The translations under genes were made by a program, and so were the position numbers. From Micavibrio sp. (GTDB lineage Bacteria > Pseudomonadota > Alphaproteobacteria > UBA9219): 64,000 bases of DNA. This document shows positions 1 through 10,952 of this stretch, piece after piece. Each line of letters opens with the position of its first letter. The first letter of the stretch is position 1. The notes under the pieces are model-generated. The model was not told where the DNA came from, ran no database searches, and saw only the letters and a list, made by a program, of their open reading frames with translations. Location of the stretch: NCBI GenBank assembly GCA_020718105.1, contig DYDA01000001.1, positions 92,370-156,369 of the forward strand, written 5' to 3'.

Positions 1-152
1 GAGGCGGAAATCCGATTTGTTTTCTGGCGTCATTTTAAACCAAATCGGATTCCGGATAGTTTTTCGGCGCTCACGCGCCGCAAAACTTCCGGAATGACGA
101 GAGGTTTGTTGGAAACTTGAAGGTTATGCAAGAGCTCTATTGAAAAAGAAAC

Positions 153-247
153 TAAACGGGATTCCCGTTTACGCGGGAATGACGGTGTTTTTTGTGGGCG
201 CATTTACCTTTAGCGTCATCCCCGCGAAAGCGGGGATCCCGTTTTCT
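153..247. repeat. Inverted-repeat pair (AAACGGGATTCCCGTTTACGCGGGAATGACG ... GCGTCATCCCCGCGAAAGCGGGGATCCCGTTTT), palindromic element
   Basis: Arms 153-186 and 213-247 are reverse-complementary with few mismatches; the ends resemble elements at 22929 and 23118. Confidence 0.75.
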
Positions 248-282
248 TGTTTTTTAATGGGTAGTTCACAGGCGGATTGGCT

Positions 283-1068
283 TCACTTCGTAAATCGATC
301 CTTGGCGGCGCGAAGAGAGCCAAAGATGGCGGCGGGATCGACATCGGTCGGAAAGCCGTTTTTCTGCAGCATCTTTTGGAAAGCCGGATCATCCACGCGC
401 AAGAACGGGTTGGTCGTTTTTTCCTGTGCCAGAGAAACGGGCAGGGTCGGCAAGCCTTTTTTGCGTAGGGCGGCGACTTCCTCGGCGCGTACTTTGAGCG
501 CCTCATTGTCTTTGTCCAACATCAAGGCAAAGCCAACATTGCGCTCGGTGTATTCATGGCCGCAATAGATTTGCGTGTCGTCGGGCAGGGCGCGGAGTTT
601 AAGCAGCGAGGTCCACATCTCGGCCCCGTTGCCTTCGAACAAACGCCCGCAGCCAAGGGAGAACAGCGTGTCGCCGCTAAACAGTGCCTTCAATTCAGGG
701 AAGTAATAGGATAAGCTGCCCATCGTGTGTCCGGGCGTTTCAATAACGTGGCCGCGCAGATCGGAAAAAGTTACAAAGTCCCCCTCATCCACACTGCGCG
801 AAATCCCATCGATCCTGTGGGCTTCTTTTGAAGGCCCTATGATCGGTGCGCCGTAATCGTGCTGCAACTTGGCGTTGCCCGCCGTATGGTCGCTGTGATG
901 ATGGGTGTTGAGGATCAGCGCTAAATGCAAGTCTTTCTTTTGCAAAGCGCGTTTTACAACATCGGCATCTCCCGGATCAACGACCATGGCTAGTCCCAGC
1001 GCAACATCGCTGACCAGATAGATGTAGTTGTCGGCAGAGGCCGGCAAAAGATCAATTGAAAATCCCAT
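283..1068 (-). CDS. gloB: Hydroxyacylglutathione hydrolase (glyoxalase II)
   Basis: Metallo-beta-lactamase motif THHHSDHTAGN, GHTMGS, FSGDTLFSLGCGRLFEG, CGHEYTERN; start MGFSIDLLPASADNYIYL at 1068 chosen over the longer ORF. Confidence 0.9.
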   Translation of the reverse strand: MGFSIDLLPASADNYIYLVSDVALGLAMVVDPGDADVVKRALQKKDLHLALILNTHHHSDHTAGNAKLQHDYGAPIIGPSKEAHRIDGISRSVDEGDFVTFSDLRGHVIETPGHTMGSLSYYFPELKALFSGDTLFSLGCGRLFEGNGAEMWTSLLKLRALPDDTQIYCGHEYTERNVGFALMLDKDNEALKVRAEEVAALRKKGLPTLPVSLAQEKTTNPFLRVDDPAFQKMLQKNGFPTDVDPAAIFGSLRAAKDRFTK

Positions 1069-1177
1069 ATCCCAAGAATGCCAAAAGGGTGCTAACATGG
1101 GGTTAATGAAAGGAAGAAAAAAACAATGATCTTCCCGCCTGCAAATTGGGTTAAGAAAATATGAAAAAGAAACAAAC

Positions 1178-1352
1178 ATCACCCTCCCCTTGCGGGAGGG
1201 TCGAAATTTCTGATCGCGGAGCGAGAAGAAATTTCGGGGAGGGGTTCAGCGATAGGAAAAATCAGAACGAAGGGGCGTTTTTCTTCAATAATTCTTGACC
1301 CCTCCCCGAAAACACGAAGTGTTTTCGACCCTCCCGCAAGGGGAGGGTGATT
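1178..1352. repeat. Long palindromic intergenic repeat (ATCACCCTCCCCTTGCGGGAGGG ... CCCTCCCGCAAGGGGAGGGTGAT)
   Basis: Near-perfect terminal inverted repeats plus inner inverted repeat GGGGAGGGGT/ACCCCTCCCC. Confidence 0.8.
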
Positions 1353-1388
1353 TCATAGCGCTTGTTAACCTGAGTTCGGAGCACTGTC

Positions 1389-2156
1389 ATGACCATGGAT
1401 GTTGTTGATTTACGAGAATTTTACATTTCCCCTTTAGGGCGGCTGGTCAGCCAGCTTCTCCGCAAGCGTATGGCAAACCTTTGGCCTTCGGTGGCGGGTG
1501 AGACGGTGGCAGCGCTAGGCTATGCCACGCCGCTTCTTCGGCCATGGCTGGGGCAGGCCAAAGCGATGATCGCCGTGATGCCCGATTCGCAAGGCGTGGC
1601 TTTTTGGCCTAAGGAGGGCCCAAACATTTCTTGTTTGGCCTCGTTGACAAAGGTGCCGCTGGAGGATGAGTCTGTCAGCCGTGTTTTATTGATGCATGGG
1701 TTGGAGACAACCGTTGATCCCTCTGCCGTTTTGGAAGAGGCGTGGCGTATTTTAAAGCCTAATGGCCAGATTGTTATCATTGTGCCTAACAGGCGCGGTT
1801 TGTGGGCGCTTAGCGATCAAACACCCTTTGGCGTGGGGCAACCTTATTCCGCCTCGCAATTAAGGGTTCTTTTGCGTGAGCATTTCTTTCTTGAAAAGAT
1901 TGGCCATGCGCTTTTTATGCCGCCCAGTTCTTCCCGTCTGTCCATGATGACCGCGCCGTGGATGGAGCGGGCGGCTTCGGCGCTGCTTTTAGGCTTTGGG
2001 GGCGTGTTGGTGGCTCATGCAAGCAAGCAGGTTTATGCCCCCGCCATGATAAAGTGCAGCGTTATGCCTCGCCGCTTCGTGATACCCATGCCTTTTCCGC
2101 CTACACCTGTGCCCACGGGCCGTAACACCTTGAAAACAACGCATTTGGCTTTCTGA
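1389..2156 (+). CDS. Class I SAM-dependent methyltransferase (Methyltransf_11-like)
   Basis: SVSRVLLMHGLETTVDPSAVLEEAWRILKPNGQIVIIVPNRRGLWA motif; next to gloB. Confidence 0.75.
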   Translation: MTMDVVDLREFYISPLGRLVSQLLRKRMANLWPSVAGETVAALGYATPLLRPWLGQAKAMIAVMPDSQGVAFWPKEGPNISCLASLTKVPLEDESVSRVLLMHGLETTVDPSAVLEEAWRILKPNGQIVIIVPNRRGLWALSDQTPFGVGQPYSASQLRVLLREHFFLEKIGHALFMPPSSSRLSMMTAPWMERAASALLLGFGGVLVAHASKQVYAPAMIKCSVMPRRFVIPMPFPPTPVPTGRNTLKTTHLAF

Positions 2157-2214
2157 ATAAAGTGGTGTAAGTTAGCTTGCTAACCTTTTGAAAGAATAGG
2201 GACTGGACGAGATC

Positions 2215-3117
2215 ATGATTATGAAGAATGCAGCGATAAGCCCCGACAAGCAAGCTTTGGCGGATCTGCGCGCGCGGATCGATCAAATTGATGGCGTCCT
2301 TCACGACATGTTGCGTGAACGGGCGGAAGTCATCGATAATGTTCGTAAAATCAAGGGCAAGCAGCATATTTATATCCGTCCGGGGCGTGAGGCTCAGATG
2401 CTGCGTGCGCTGACGGGCGGGCCTCAGGGCAAGATTCCTGAAGGTCTTGTGGTTAGCCTGTGGCGGCAAATGATCTCGACCTTCACGCTGCTTGAAGGCG
2501 GTCTTAAGGTTGGCGTTTATGCGCCTGAAAAAGGGCCTGACCTGTGGGATGTCGCCCGTGATCATTACGGCGCGTTCACGCCGCTTGTGGAATACCCCAC
2601 GGCTGTTGCCGCGATTAAGGCGCTTAAGGAAAATAAAATTACCGTGGCCGTCGTGCCTCCGCCTGCGCAGGGCGAAAAGGATGCGTGGTGGCCTCTTTTA
2701 ACGGCGGATAAAGCCAACGTGTTGACGGTTTTTCAATCCATGCCAACAGAAGTCTTAAAGGTGGGACGCAGCAATGCGCGGCGCGCTATGCCTATGGGGC
2801 TGATTGTCGGAAAGCTTTATCCTGAGCTAACGGGCGATGACCGCAGCTTTTTAGCCTTGCAATGCACGCATGTGCCAGAGGCCGAGATGAAGCGTCTTCT
2901 TGGCAAGGCTGGCTATAAAGTTCGCCAAATGTTGACGCATAGCATGGGGCGTGGCGCGTCGTCTCCTATGGCCTTTTTGGCGGAAGTTGAAGGCTTTGTC
3001 GGGCGCAGCGACACGCGCCTTAGCCGCATCAAGGCCATGATGGGCAGCCGTATGCAACAACTGATGCCGCTTGGCGGTTATCCCTCGCCTCTCAAAGGCG
3101 GGCGGCGAACGGCGTAG
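2215..3117 (+). CDS. Chorismate mutase domain protein
   Basis: N-terminal ADLRARIDQIDGVLHDMLRERAEVIDNVRKIKG typical of AroQ chorismate mutase; followed by a prephenate dehydrogenase-like gene. Confidence 0.75.
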   Translation: MIMKNAAISPDKQALADLRARIDQIDGVLHDMLRERAEVIDNVRKIKGKQHIYIRPGREAQMLRALTGGPQGKIPEGLVVSLWRQMISTFTLLEGGLKVGVYAPEKGPDLWDVARDHYGAFTPLVEYPTAVAAIKALKENKITVAVVPPPAQGEKDAWWPLLTADKANVLTVFQSMPTEVLKVGRSNARRAMPMGLIVGKLYPELTGDDRSFLALQCTHVPEAEMKRLLGKAGYKVRQMLTHSMGRGASSPMAFLAEVEGFVGRSDTRLSRIKAMMGSRMQQLMPLGGYPSPLKGGRRTA

Positions 3118-3143
3118 TTTTTCTTTTTAACAATCGACCCTTT

Positions 3144-3187
3144 CCCCGTTCGCTAAAAAAGCGAAGCGGGGTTTTGTTGTTTTTTTC
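3144..3187 (+). terminator. Putative rho-independent terminator
   Basis: CCCCGTTCGC-taaaaaa-GCGAAGCGGGG followed by a T-rich tract. Confidence 0.6.
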
Positions 3188-3192
3188 AGGTG

Positions 3193-3963
3193 ATGACGAT
3201 GATAGATAATCAAAAAAAGACTGTGGGTATTTTGGGACTTGGTTCTTTTGGGCAGTTGATGGCGCACCATCTTTTGCCGCATTTTACCTTGCAAGCCTAT
3301 GACCCCGCGCCAGAGGCGGTGGCTTTTGCCAAGGCTAACGGCATTGCGATGCTGCCGCCCGATCAGGTGGCTAAGGCTGATATCGTGATTATCGGCGCTC
3401 CTGTTCCGCGTATGGAGGAAGCGATTGCCTCAATCAAGGATCACTTGCGTGAGGGGGCGTTGGTGCTGGATGTCGGCTCGGTCAAGGTGAAGCCTGCCGC
3501 TTTGATGCTGCGCGATTTGCCGCCTCATGTTGATCTTATCGCGACGCATCCGCTTTTTGGCCCACAAAGCGGTAAGAATGGCATAGCAGGGCAAAAGATT
3601 GTCCTTTGCCCGTTGCGTTGTCCTCCAGAGAGAGTCGAAAAGCTCAAAGGGTTTCTTGAATCCGCGCTCGCGCTAAAAGTCATCATGGCGACGCCCGATG
3701 AACATGACCGCGAGGCCGCTGTCGTTTTCGGCCTCACCCATCTTGTATCGAAAATGCTGGTTCAAGATTTTGAGCCCTTTCCCACCAGCATGACCACGAA
3801 GAGTTATGAACTGCTCATCGAATCCGTCAACATGGTTCGGTTTTGTTCGCCTGAACTGTTTTTGGCCATTGAGTGCGAGAATCCCTATGTGCATGAAGTA
3901 AGCCAGACGTTTTTCGCCAAGGCCGACGCTCTGCGCCAGTATTTGGAAGAGCACAGGGAATAA
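3193..3963 (+). CDS. Prephenate dehydrogenase-like protein (TyrA family)
   Basis: Rossmann motif VGILGLGSFGQLMA, LVLDVGSVKVKP, THPLFGPQSG. Confidence 0.8.
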   Translation: MTMIDNQKKTVGILGLGSFGQLMAHHLLPHFTLQAYDPAPEAVAFAKANGIAMLPPDQVAKADIVIIGAPVPRMEEAIASIKDHLREGALVLDVGSVKVKPAALMLRDLPPHVDLIATHPLFGPQSGKNGIAGQKIVLCPLRCPPERVEKLKGFLESALALKVIMATPDEHDREAAVVFGLTHLVSKMLVQDFEPFPTSMTTKSYELLIESVNMVRFCSPELFLAIECENPYVHEVSQTFFAKADALRQYLEEHRE

Positions 3964-3974
3964 GGCTGTAGAGC

Positions 3975-4433
3975 TTAGCCCCCCAGCAAGCCCTTTACGA
4001 CCACACCTGCGGCGGCGAAGTCCATCTGGCCTGTATAGGTTTTCTTTAGTTCGCCCATCACCTTGCCCATGTCCTTGATGGTCGTGGCGCCGACGGCGGC
4101 GATGGCTTTGGCCACCGCGTCCTTGGTGGCGGTTTCGTCCATTTGCTGCGGCAAGAATTTTTCGATGACGATGATTTCAGCCGATTCCTGATCGACAAGG
4201 TCTTGGCGCCCCCCTTTTTGGTAAAGGGTAATCGATTCGCGGCGTTGCTTGATCATGCCTTGCATCATGGACAGAATCTGATCATCGGTGATGCCCGTGG
4301 TATTGCCCGAAGGCCGCGCCGCAATATCTTGATCCTTAAGCTTGGCCAGCACCATGCGAATGGTTCCCAGCGCCTTTTCATCCTTGGCCCGCATGGCGGT
4401 TTTCATGGCTTCGGTCAGTTCTTCGCGCAGCAT
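3975..4433 (-). CDS. GatB/YqeY domain-containing protein
   Basis: [37 protein letters not shown] and [15 protein letters not shown] typical of YqeY. Confidence 0.85.
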   Translation of the reverse strand: MLREELTEAMKTAMRAKDEKALGTIRMVLAKLKDQDIAARPSGNTTGITDDQILSMMQGMIKQRRESITLYQKGGRQDLVDQESAEIIVIEKFLPQQMDETATKDAVAKAIAAVGATTIKDMGKVMGELKKTYTGQMDFAAAGVVVKGLLGG

Positions 4434-4535
4434 GGTCTTTCCTTTCGAAATTCTTTCACTTCACCCTTGCAAAAGGGCGGGGGGTGGCCTACGGTCTGGT
4501 CGTTTGACCTAAACCCCATAAAAAGTTGGAGCCTT

Positions 4536-5756
4536 ATGACCACGCCGTTGCCCTTGCAGCACCGAAATAGCACGCCCCCGCGTGATTCAAAAGAAGTTTT
4601 CCCGTCCGCCGTCCTCGTTCTTTCCGATGGGACGGTTTTTTTTGGCTCTGGCTTTGGCGCAAGCGGCAAAGCGGTGGGCGAGGTTTGCTTTAACACCTCA
4701 ATGACGGGGTATCAGGAAATCCTGACCGACCCCAGCTATGCGGGGCAGATTATCACCTTTACGTTCCCCCATATCGGCAATGTCGGTACGAATGAGGAGG
4801 ATGTTGAGGCGGGCCGCGTGGCGGCACGGGGTCTTATCGTGCGCACGGATGTGACCGCGCCTTCGAATTGGCGGGCGTTAGAAGGGTTTGATGCGTGGCT
4901 GAAAAAAAATAATGTGATCGGTATTTCTGGCATCGATACGCGGGCGCTCACCGCCCGCATTCGTGATGGCGGTGCGCCGAACGGCGTGATTTGCCATGCG
5001 CCTGATGGCGTGTTTGATCTGGACGCGTTGAAGCGCGAAGCTGCCTCATGGGCGGGGCTGGATGGGATGGATCTGGCGCTGGAAGTGACAAGAGAGGGAA
5101 TAGGGACTTGGGACGAGGGACTTGGGGTTTGGGCAAATATCAATCCTCTTTCTAGTCCCCAGTCCCAAATCCCTAGTCCCTCCCTTCACGTTATCGCCAT
5201 CGACTATGGTGCGAAGCAGAACATTTTGCGCTGCCTTGTCAGCGCGGGTTGCCGCGTGACGGTGGTTCCGGCGCAAACCTCTTTTGATGCTATTGCGGCG
5301 CTGAAGCCCGATGGCGTGTTCCTGTCCAACGGGCCGGGTGATCCGGCGGCGACGGGCGTTTATGCCGTGCCTGTGATCCGCAAGGTTTTGGAGGTGGGGA
5401 TTCCGCTGTTCGGGATTTGCCTTGGCCATCAGATGTTGGGGCTTGCCCTTGGTGGACGCACGACCAAAATGCCGCGCGGGCATCGCGGCGCGAACCATCC
5501 GGTGAAGGATTTGCAAACAGGCAAGGTGGAGATCACCAGCCAAAACCACGGCTTTATGGTCATCCCCGAAACGCTGCCCGCGAATGCCGAAGTCACGCAT
5601 GTCAGCTTGTTTGATGGCAGCAATGAAGGCCTTCGTTTAAAGGACAAGCCTGCCTTTTCGGTGCAGTACCATCCCGAAGCGTCTCCGGGCCCGCATGACT
5701 CGCATTACCTGTTTGAGAGATTTGTGGAGATGATGAAAAATGCCAAAAAGAACTGA
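4536..5756 (+). CDS. carA: Carbamoyl-phosphate synthase small subunit
   Basis: [75 protein letters not shown]; start MTTPLPL chosen within the longer ORF. Confidence 0.93.
   Translation: MTTPLPLQHRNSTPPRDSKEVFPSAVLVLSDGTVFFGSGFGASGKAVGEVCFNTSMTGYQEILTDPSYAGQIITFTFPHIGNVGTNEEDVEAGRVAARGLIVRTDVTAPSNWRALEGFDAWLKKNNVIGISGIDTRALTARIRDGGAPNGVICHAPDGVFDLDALKREAASWAGLDGMDLALEVTREGIGTWDEGLGVWANINPLSSPQSQIPSPSLHVIAIDYGAKQNILRCLVSAGCRVTVVPAQTSFDAIAALKPDGVFLSNGPGDPAATGVYAVPVIRKVLEVGIPLFGICLGHQMLGLALGGRTTKMPRGHRGANHPVKDLQTGKVEITSQNHGFMVIPETLPANAEVTHVSLFDGSNEGLRLKDKPAFSVQYHPEASPGPHDSHYLFERFVEMMKNAKKN
5093..5186. repeat. Imperfect palindrome inside carA (AGGGACTTGGGACGAGGGACTTGGGG ... CCCCAGTCCCAAATCCCTAGTCCCT)
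   Basis: Arms about 5093-5127 and 5154-5186 are reverse-complementary with small mismatches; reading frame stays open. Confidence 0.7.
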
Positions 5757-8700
5757 CCTCAAATCTATTTGTATCATCGGCGCTGGCCCTATCGTGATTG
5801 GCCAAGCGTGCGAATTTGATTATTCCGGCGTGCAGGCGTGTAAGGCGCTGCGCAGCGAAGGTTACCGCATCATTTTGATCAACTCCAATCCTGCCACGAT
5901 CATGACGGATCCCGATGTGGCGGATGCGACGTATATTGAGCCGATCACGCCAGAGATGGTGACCAAGGTTTTGGAGAAAGAGCACCCCGATGCGATCCTG
6001 CCCACCATGGGCGGGCAGACGGCGCTCAACACCGCGATGGCGCTCGCCAAGGACGGCACGCTGGAGCGGCTTGGCATTGAGCTGGTCGGCGCGAAGCGCG
6101 AGGCCATTGAAAAGGCCGAGGATCGTTTGCTGTTCCGTAACGCGATGGACAAGATTGGCCTGACCAGTCCCAAAAGCCAGATTGTGCATACGATGGATGA
6201 GGGGCTTGCGGCGCTTGCGGAAATCGGGTTGCCCGCGATCATTCGGCCCAGCTTTACGCTCGCCGGAACAGGCGGCGGCATTGCTTATAATCGCACCGAG
6301 TTTAACGAGATCGTGGCCAGCGGCCTTGACGCCAGCCCGACCAGTGAAGTTCTGGTGGAGGAATCCGTTCTCGGCTGGAAAGAATATGAGATGGAGGTTG
6401 TCCGCGATACCAAGGACAACTGCATCATCATTTGCTCGATTGAAAATGTCGATCCCATGGGTATTCACACGGGCGACAGCATCACCGTCGCGCCTGCGCT
6501 GACGCTCACCGATAAAGAATATCAGATCATGCGTAACGCCTCGATTGCCGTTCTGCGCGAGATCGGCGTGGACACGGGCGGATCGAACGTGCAATTCGCG
6601 CTCAATCCCGTTGATGGCCGCCTTGTGGTGATTGAGATGAACCCGCGTGTGAGCCGCTCGTCGGCGTTGGCCAGTAAGGCGACGGGTTTTCCGATTGCCA
6701 AGATCGCGGCGAAGTTGGCCGTGGGCTACACGCTGGATGAGTTGATGAACGACATCACGGGCGTGACCCCTGCGGCGTTTGAGCCGACGATTGATTATGT
6801 TGTCACCAAGATCCCGCGCTTCACGTTTGAAAAGTTTCCCGGAACAGAGCCTCTTTTGACCACGGCGATGAAGTCGGTGGGCGAGGTGATGGCCATTGGC
6901 CGCACCTTCCAAGAGTCTTTGCAAAAAGCTTTGCGCGGGTTGGAGACAGGCCTGACGGGTTTGAATGAAATCGTGATCGAAGGCGAGAATGACGGCGCGC
7001 CAGCCCTTCACGCGGCGCTGGCTAAGCCTTCGCCTGATCGCCTCCTTGTCATCGCGCAGGCGCTGCGTCACGGCATGGCTGTGGAGGATATTTGCGCGAT
7101 TTGCAAATACGATCCGTGGTTCGTGCGGCAGGTTGAGGGGATCATTCAGGCTGAGGCGCAGGTGCGTGATGGTGGCCTGCCAACCGACAAGCGCGGGTTG
7201 ATGAACCTGAAAGCCATGGGCTTTAGCGATATGCGCCTTGCGCAACTGACGGGTAAAACGGAAAGCGACATGGCGGCGGCGCGTCGTGCTCTTGGCATCG
7301 CGCCTGTGTTCAAACGCATCGATACTTGCGCCGCTGAGTTTGCTTCGGACACGTCGTACCTTTATTCGACGTATGAGCCATCTTATGGATGTTTTCCTGC
7401 CGTCATTGCGAGCGAAGCGAAGCAATCCAGCTGCGCTGCCCCGGATCAAGTCCGGGGCAGGCTAGCAGCGCAAGAGAGTCATATGCCGCGCGGACGCGCG
7501 GCAGCTGGATCGCCACGCTCCGCCTGCGGCTCCGCTCGCGATGACGGGGGGAGAGAAGGGGACTCTTTGCCCTTCTGCGAAGCTAAACCTTCCGATAAAA
7601 AGAAGGTGATGATCCTTGGCGGCGGGCCGAACCGCATCGGGCAGGGGATTGAATTTGATTATTGCTGCGTTCATGCCGTGATGGCGCTTCGTAGCGCGGG
7701 GCTTGAGGCCATCATGGTCAACTGCAACCCCGAAACCGTTTCAACCGATTACGACACGTCGGATCGCTTGTACTTTGAATCGCTCACCGCCGAAGACGTG
7801 ATCGAGATCGTGCGCGTAGAGCAATCGCGAGGCACGCTCCTTGGCGTTATGGTGCAGTTCGGCGGGCAAACGCCGCTACGTCTTGCCCATGCGCTGCAAG
7901 AAGAGGGCATTCCCATTCTTGGCACGACGCCTGACGCCATTGATTTGGCGGAGGATCGTGAGCGCTTCCAAGTTTTGCTGAAAGACTTGAAGCTTAAGCA
8001 ACCCGCCAATGGCCTTTCGCGCAGTGCGGAAGAGGCAGAGATTGTGGCCGAGAAGGTTGGCTATCCCGTGGTCATTCGCCCCTCTTATGTGCTGGGCGGG
8101 CGGGCGATGGAAATCGTCTATGGCGTTGAGGGACTGCGCCGTTATATCGGGCAAGCTGTGCGCGTGTCGGGCAACAATCCCGTTTTGATCGATCATTATC
8201 TGCAAAACGCGATTGAGGTGGACGTTGATGTTGTGGCCGACAAGGACTCGGTCTTTGTCGCAGGCATCATGGAACATATCGAGGAAGCGGGCATCCATTC
8301 GGGCGATAGTTCGTGCGCTTTGCCGCCCTATTCCTTGTCGCTTGCAACGGTGGCTGAGATCACGCGCCAAGCGGAAGCGCTCGCGCGGGGCATCGGCGTT
8401 GTGGGCCTCATGAACGTGCAGTTTGCCGTTAGGGATGACGAGGTGTTTATTCTAGAGGTCAACCCTCGCGCCAGCCGAACGGTTCCTTTTGTGGCCAAGG
8501 CCATCGGCGTGCCGATTGCTAAACTTGCCGCGCGTGTGATGGCGGGTGAGAGTCTTGCGGCTATCGTTGCCAATGAAAAGATTACGTTCCGTGCGCCGCA
8601 CCGTATGGCGGTCAAAACGCCCGTGTTTCCTTTTGCGCGGTTCGCGGGCGTGGATATCGTCTTGGGGCCAGAGATGAAATCGACGGGCGAGGTCATGGGG

Positions 8701-9177
8701 CTTGATCGCGATTTTGCCCATGCCTATGCCAAGGCGCAATTGGGCGCGGGGCTTAAGCTGCCGAAAAGCGGCGTGTGCTTTATATCGGTCAAGGATCACG
8801 ATAAGGCGATTACCATTGGGCTTGCGCGGCGACTTTCCTCGATGGGCTTTTCGTTGATTGCGACGGGCGGTACGGCCAAAGCCTTGGCGGCGGCGGATGT
8901 TGCTGTCACGCGGATCAACAAGGTCTATGAAGGTCAGCCCCATATTGTGGACGCTATGATTAACGGCGAAGTTCAGCTGATGATCAATACGACGGCGGAA
9001 GGAGCGCAGACGCTGGAGGATAGCTTTAGCTTGCGGCGTACCGCGCTGATGCAAGGAATCCCGCATTATACCACGATGGCGGGAGCCAAAGCGGCGGTGG
9101 AGGCCATTGCGGCTCTTCGCGCCGATTCTCTTGAAGTTGAATCGCTTCAGTCGTATCTTCAGGAAGCTAATCGTTAA
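5740..9177 (+). CDS. carB: Carbamoyl-phosphate synthase large subunit, with an in-frame repeat-derived insertion
   Basis: [29 protein letters not shown], second half [27 protein letters not shown]-like C-terminus; overlaps carA by 17 bp. Confidence 0.95.
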   Translation: MPKRTDLKSICIIGAGPIVIGQACEFDYSGVQACKALRSEGYRIILINSNPATIMTDPDVADATYIEPITPEMVTKVLEKEHPDAILPTMGGQTALNTAMALAKDGTLERLGIELVGAKREAIEKAEDRLLFRNAMDKIGLTSPKSQIVHTMDEGLAALAEIGLPAIIRPSFTLAGTGGGIAYNRTEFNEIVASGLDASPTSEVLVEESVLGWKEYEMEVVRDTKDNCIIICSIENVDPMGIHTGDSITVAPALTLTDKEYQIMRNASIAVLREIGVDTGGSNVQFALNPVDGRLVVIEMNPRVSRSSALASKATGFPIAKIAAKLAVGYTLDELMNDITGVTPAAFEPTIDYVVTKIPRFTFEKFPGTEPLLTTAMKSVGEVMAIGRTFQESLQKALRGLETGLTGLNEIVIEGENDGAPALHAALAKPSPDRLLVIAQALRHGMAVEDICAICKYDPWFVRQVEGIIQAEAQVRDGGLPTDKRGLMNLKAMGFSDMRLAQLTGKTESDMAAARRALGIAPVFKRIDTCAAEFASDTSYLYSTYEPSYGCFPAVIASEAKQSSCAAPDQVRGRLAAQESHMPRGRAAAGSPRSACGSARDDGGREGDSLPFCEAKPSDKKKVMILGGGPNRIGQGIEFDYCCVHAVMALRSAGLEAIMVNCNPETVSTDYDTSDRLYFESLTAEDVIEIVRVEQSRGTLLGVMVQFGGQTPLRLAHALQEEGIPILGTTPDAIDLAEDRERFQVLLKDLKLKQPANGLSRSAEEAEIVAEKVGYPVVIRPSYVLGGRAMEIVYGVEGLRRYIGQAVRVSGNNPVLIDHYLQNAIEVDVDVVADKDSVFVAGIMEHIEEAGIHSGDSSCALPPYSLSLATVAEITRQAEALARGIGVVGLMNVQFAVRDDEVFILEVNPRASRTVPFVAKAIGVPIAKLAARVMAGESLAAIVANEKITFRAPHRMAVKTPVFPFARFAGVDIVLGPEMKSTGEVMGLDRDFAHAYAKAQLGAGLKLPKSGVCFISVKDHDKAITIGLARRLSSMGFSLIATGGTAKALAAADVAVTRINKVYEGQPHIVDAMINGEVQLMINTTAEGAQTLEDSFSLRRTALMQGIPHYTTMAGAKAAVEAIAALRADSLEVESLQSYLQEANR
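7400..7549. repeat. Nested palindromic element inserted in frame within carB
   Basis: CGTCATTGCGAGCGAAGCGAAGCAATCCAGCTGC ... GCAGCTGGATCGCCACGCTCCGCCTGCGGCTCCGCTCGCGATGACG inverted repeat with inner palindrome GCCCCGGATCAAGTCCGGGGC. Confidence 0.85.
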
Positions 9178-9278
9178 CGATTCGGAAAAACGCGTCTTCT
9201 CTTACCTGCGGATAGGCAGACAAGAGGAGGTGGCGCGTTTTGCTTTTTTAACCCCCTTGTGAAAGGTGAGGGTCAGTG

Positions 9279-9755
9279 ATGACAGACAAAGTTCCCATGA
9301 CGGCGCAGGGCTATCAGCGTATTGAAGAAGAGCTAAAACACCTGAAGAATGTTGAGCGTCACGCTATTATCAAGGCGATTGCCGAGGCGCGTGAGCATGG
9401 CGACCTTAAGGAAAATGCCGAGTACCATGCTGCGCGTGAACGCCAAAGCTTTGTGGAAGGGCGCATCCTTGATCTTGATGACAAGATAGGTCGTGCCGAA
9501 ATCATCGATGTTTCCAAATTATCGGGCACGACTGTACTTTTCGGTGCGACGATCGTCGTGATTGATGAGAATACGGAAGAAGAAATGACCTATCAGATTG
9601 TCGGCGACGAAGAGTCCGACATTAAAAAGGGGTTCCTTTCCATCTCCTCGCCGCTTGCGCGCGCCTTGATCGGCAAAAAAATGGGAGAAAGCGTTGAGGT
9701 CAATACCCCTAAAGGCCTTAAAAATTATGAGATAACCAAGGTTGTGTTTAGGTAG
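9279..9755 (+). CDS. greA: Transcription elongation factor GreA
   Basis: [51 protein letters not shown]-terminal GreA domain. Confidence 0.95.
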   Translation: MTDKVPMTAQGYQRIEEELKHLKNVERHAIIKAIAEAREHGDLKENAEYHAARERQSFVEGRILDLDDKIGRAEIIDVSKLSGTTVLFGATIVVIDENTEEEMTYQIVGDEESDIKKGFLSISSPLARALIGKKMGESVEVNTPKGLKNYEITKVVFR

Positions 9756-9843
9756 GGCTCTTTTCTCCGCCTATCTTCGTGACGGCGGGGGCTCCTTCTG
9801 CTAGACAGGGCGCACTTGTCTTTTCTCCTTAGGGTTTTTCTGA

Positions 9844-10464
9844 ATGAATCACATCCTTGATTTGATCCGCGAGCAGGGCGATCTGTTTTATCTGGTCACT
9901 CTTATCTGGACGGCGTTGGAGGGGGAAACCTTTGTCATTTTCGCTGGCCTTGCGGCCAGTCATGACCTTCTGGACATACGTCTTCTGTTTTTAGCGGCAG
10001 CACTGGGAAGCTTAATCGGCGATCAAGTGATGTTTTTTATCGGGCGTTATTATGGGCGGCGGGTTGTGGTGCGTTTTCCAAAGCTTCAACCCAAGCTGGA
10101 TAAAATTTTTCTTATCCTTGAGAAGTACTCTGTTTCTTTTATCCTCTCCTATCGCTTTATGTACGGCGTGCGTAACATTAGCGCCCTTGCGATTGGGATG
10201 AGCCACTTATCGTGGCGGCGGTTTTTTGTGTTGAACTCTTTGGCCTCGGCTCTTTGGTCTTTGGTGTTTTGTGGCGGTGGTTACCTCTTCGGCGATATGA
10301 TGCAGCGCATGGGAATGGGCGATGAGGCCTCCGTCAATTTTGAGGTGCGTGGCTTTATGATCGCGTGTCTGATCGTTTTTGTGTTTATTATCGGCTTGCG
10401 CGTTTTTTATGCGCGGCGCCAAATGCAAAAAGAAAAAAGGGACGAAATAACCCCTACGCCTTGA
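9844..10464 (+). CDS. DedA family membrane protein
   Basis: ALEGETFVIFAGLAA, GDQVMFFIGRYYGRR, YRFMYGVRNISALAIGMSHLSWRRF. Confidence 0.85.
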   Translation: MNHILDLIREQGDLFYLVTLIWTALEGETFVIFAGLAASHDLLDIRLLFLAAALGSLIGDQVMFFIGRYYGRRVVVRFPKLQPKLDKIFLILEKYSVSFILSYRFMYGVRNISALAIGMSHLSWRRFFVLNSLASALWSLVFCGGGYLFGDMMQRMGMGDEASVNFEVRGFMIACLIVFVFIIGLRVFYARRQMQKEKRDEITPTP

Positions 10465-10952
10465 TGAAAAGCGCTCAACTTTACGGAATTTAGCTTCCGC
10501 AAAAAGATGATTCAGAAAAGTGTTTGTTTTCAAGGGGATGCATGGGGTCTTCGATTTTGACAAAATCGTTCTATTTCATAGACATAAATGGTTAATCCGG
10601 TACAAACAGACTCAAAAGCGTCTCTTAGTAGCCTTCTGCTCGACGTACGGCCTCGAAAAACACAAGATTCGTTGATTCTATTGGTTTTTTTGTTTGGTTT
10701 TTAGCCGTCCTTTTGGGGCTGTTTTTTAAGCGTTCAGCCTGATTTGTAAAGAAGGTTAATGACTCTGTATGCGTTAATAAAAAATTTGCTCTTTTTCGCG
10801 TTAATTTTCTGGACAGCCGCATGATCACGGCATAGAGAAAGAGCCTCCTGAGTAAGGGCGAATCCTTTTCGGTATGTCGGGCTGTGCTTTGACGTGTTTT
10901 GGGTTCTTGTGCCTTGCCATCGTTTTATCAACAAAAGAAGGTTGAACAGATC

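Noticed and set aside
5602-7449. 615-aa minus-strand ORF opposite carA/carB
   Set aside because: Antisense to highly conserved coding sequence; Arg/His-rich composition is typical of shadow ORFs in GC-rich DNA
8452-9066. 204-aa minus-strand ORF opposite carB
   Set aside because: Shadow ORF of carB, no recognisable domain
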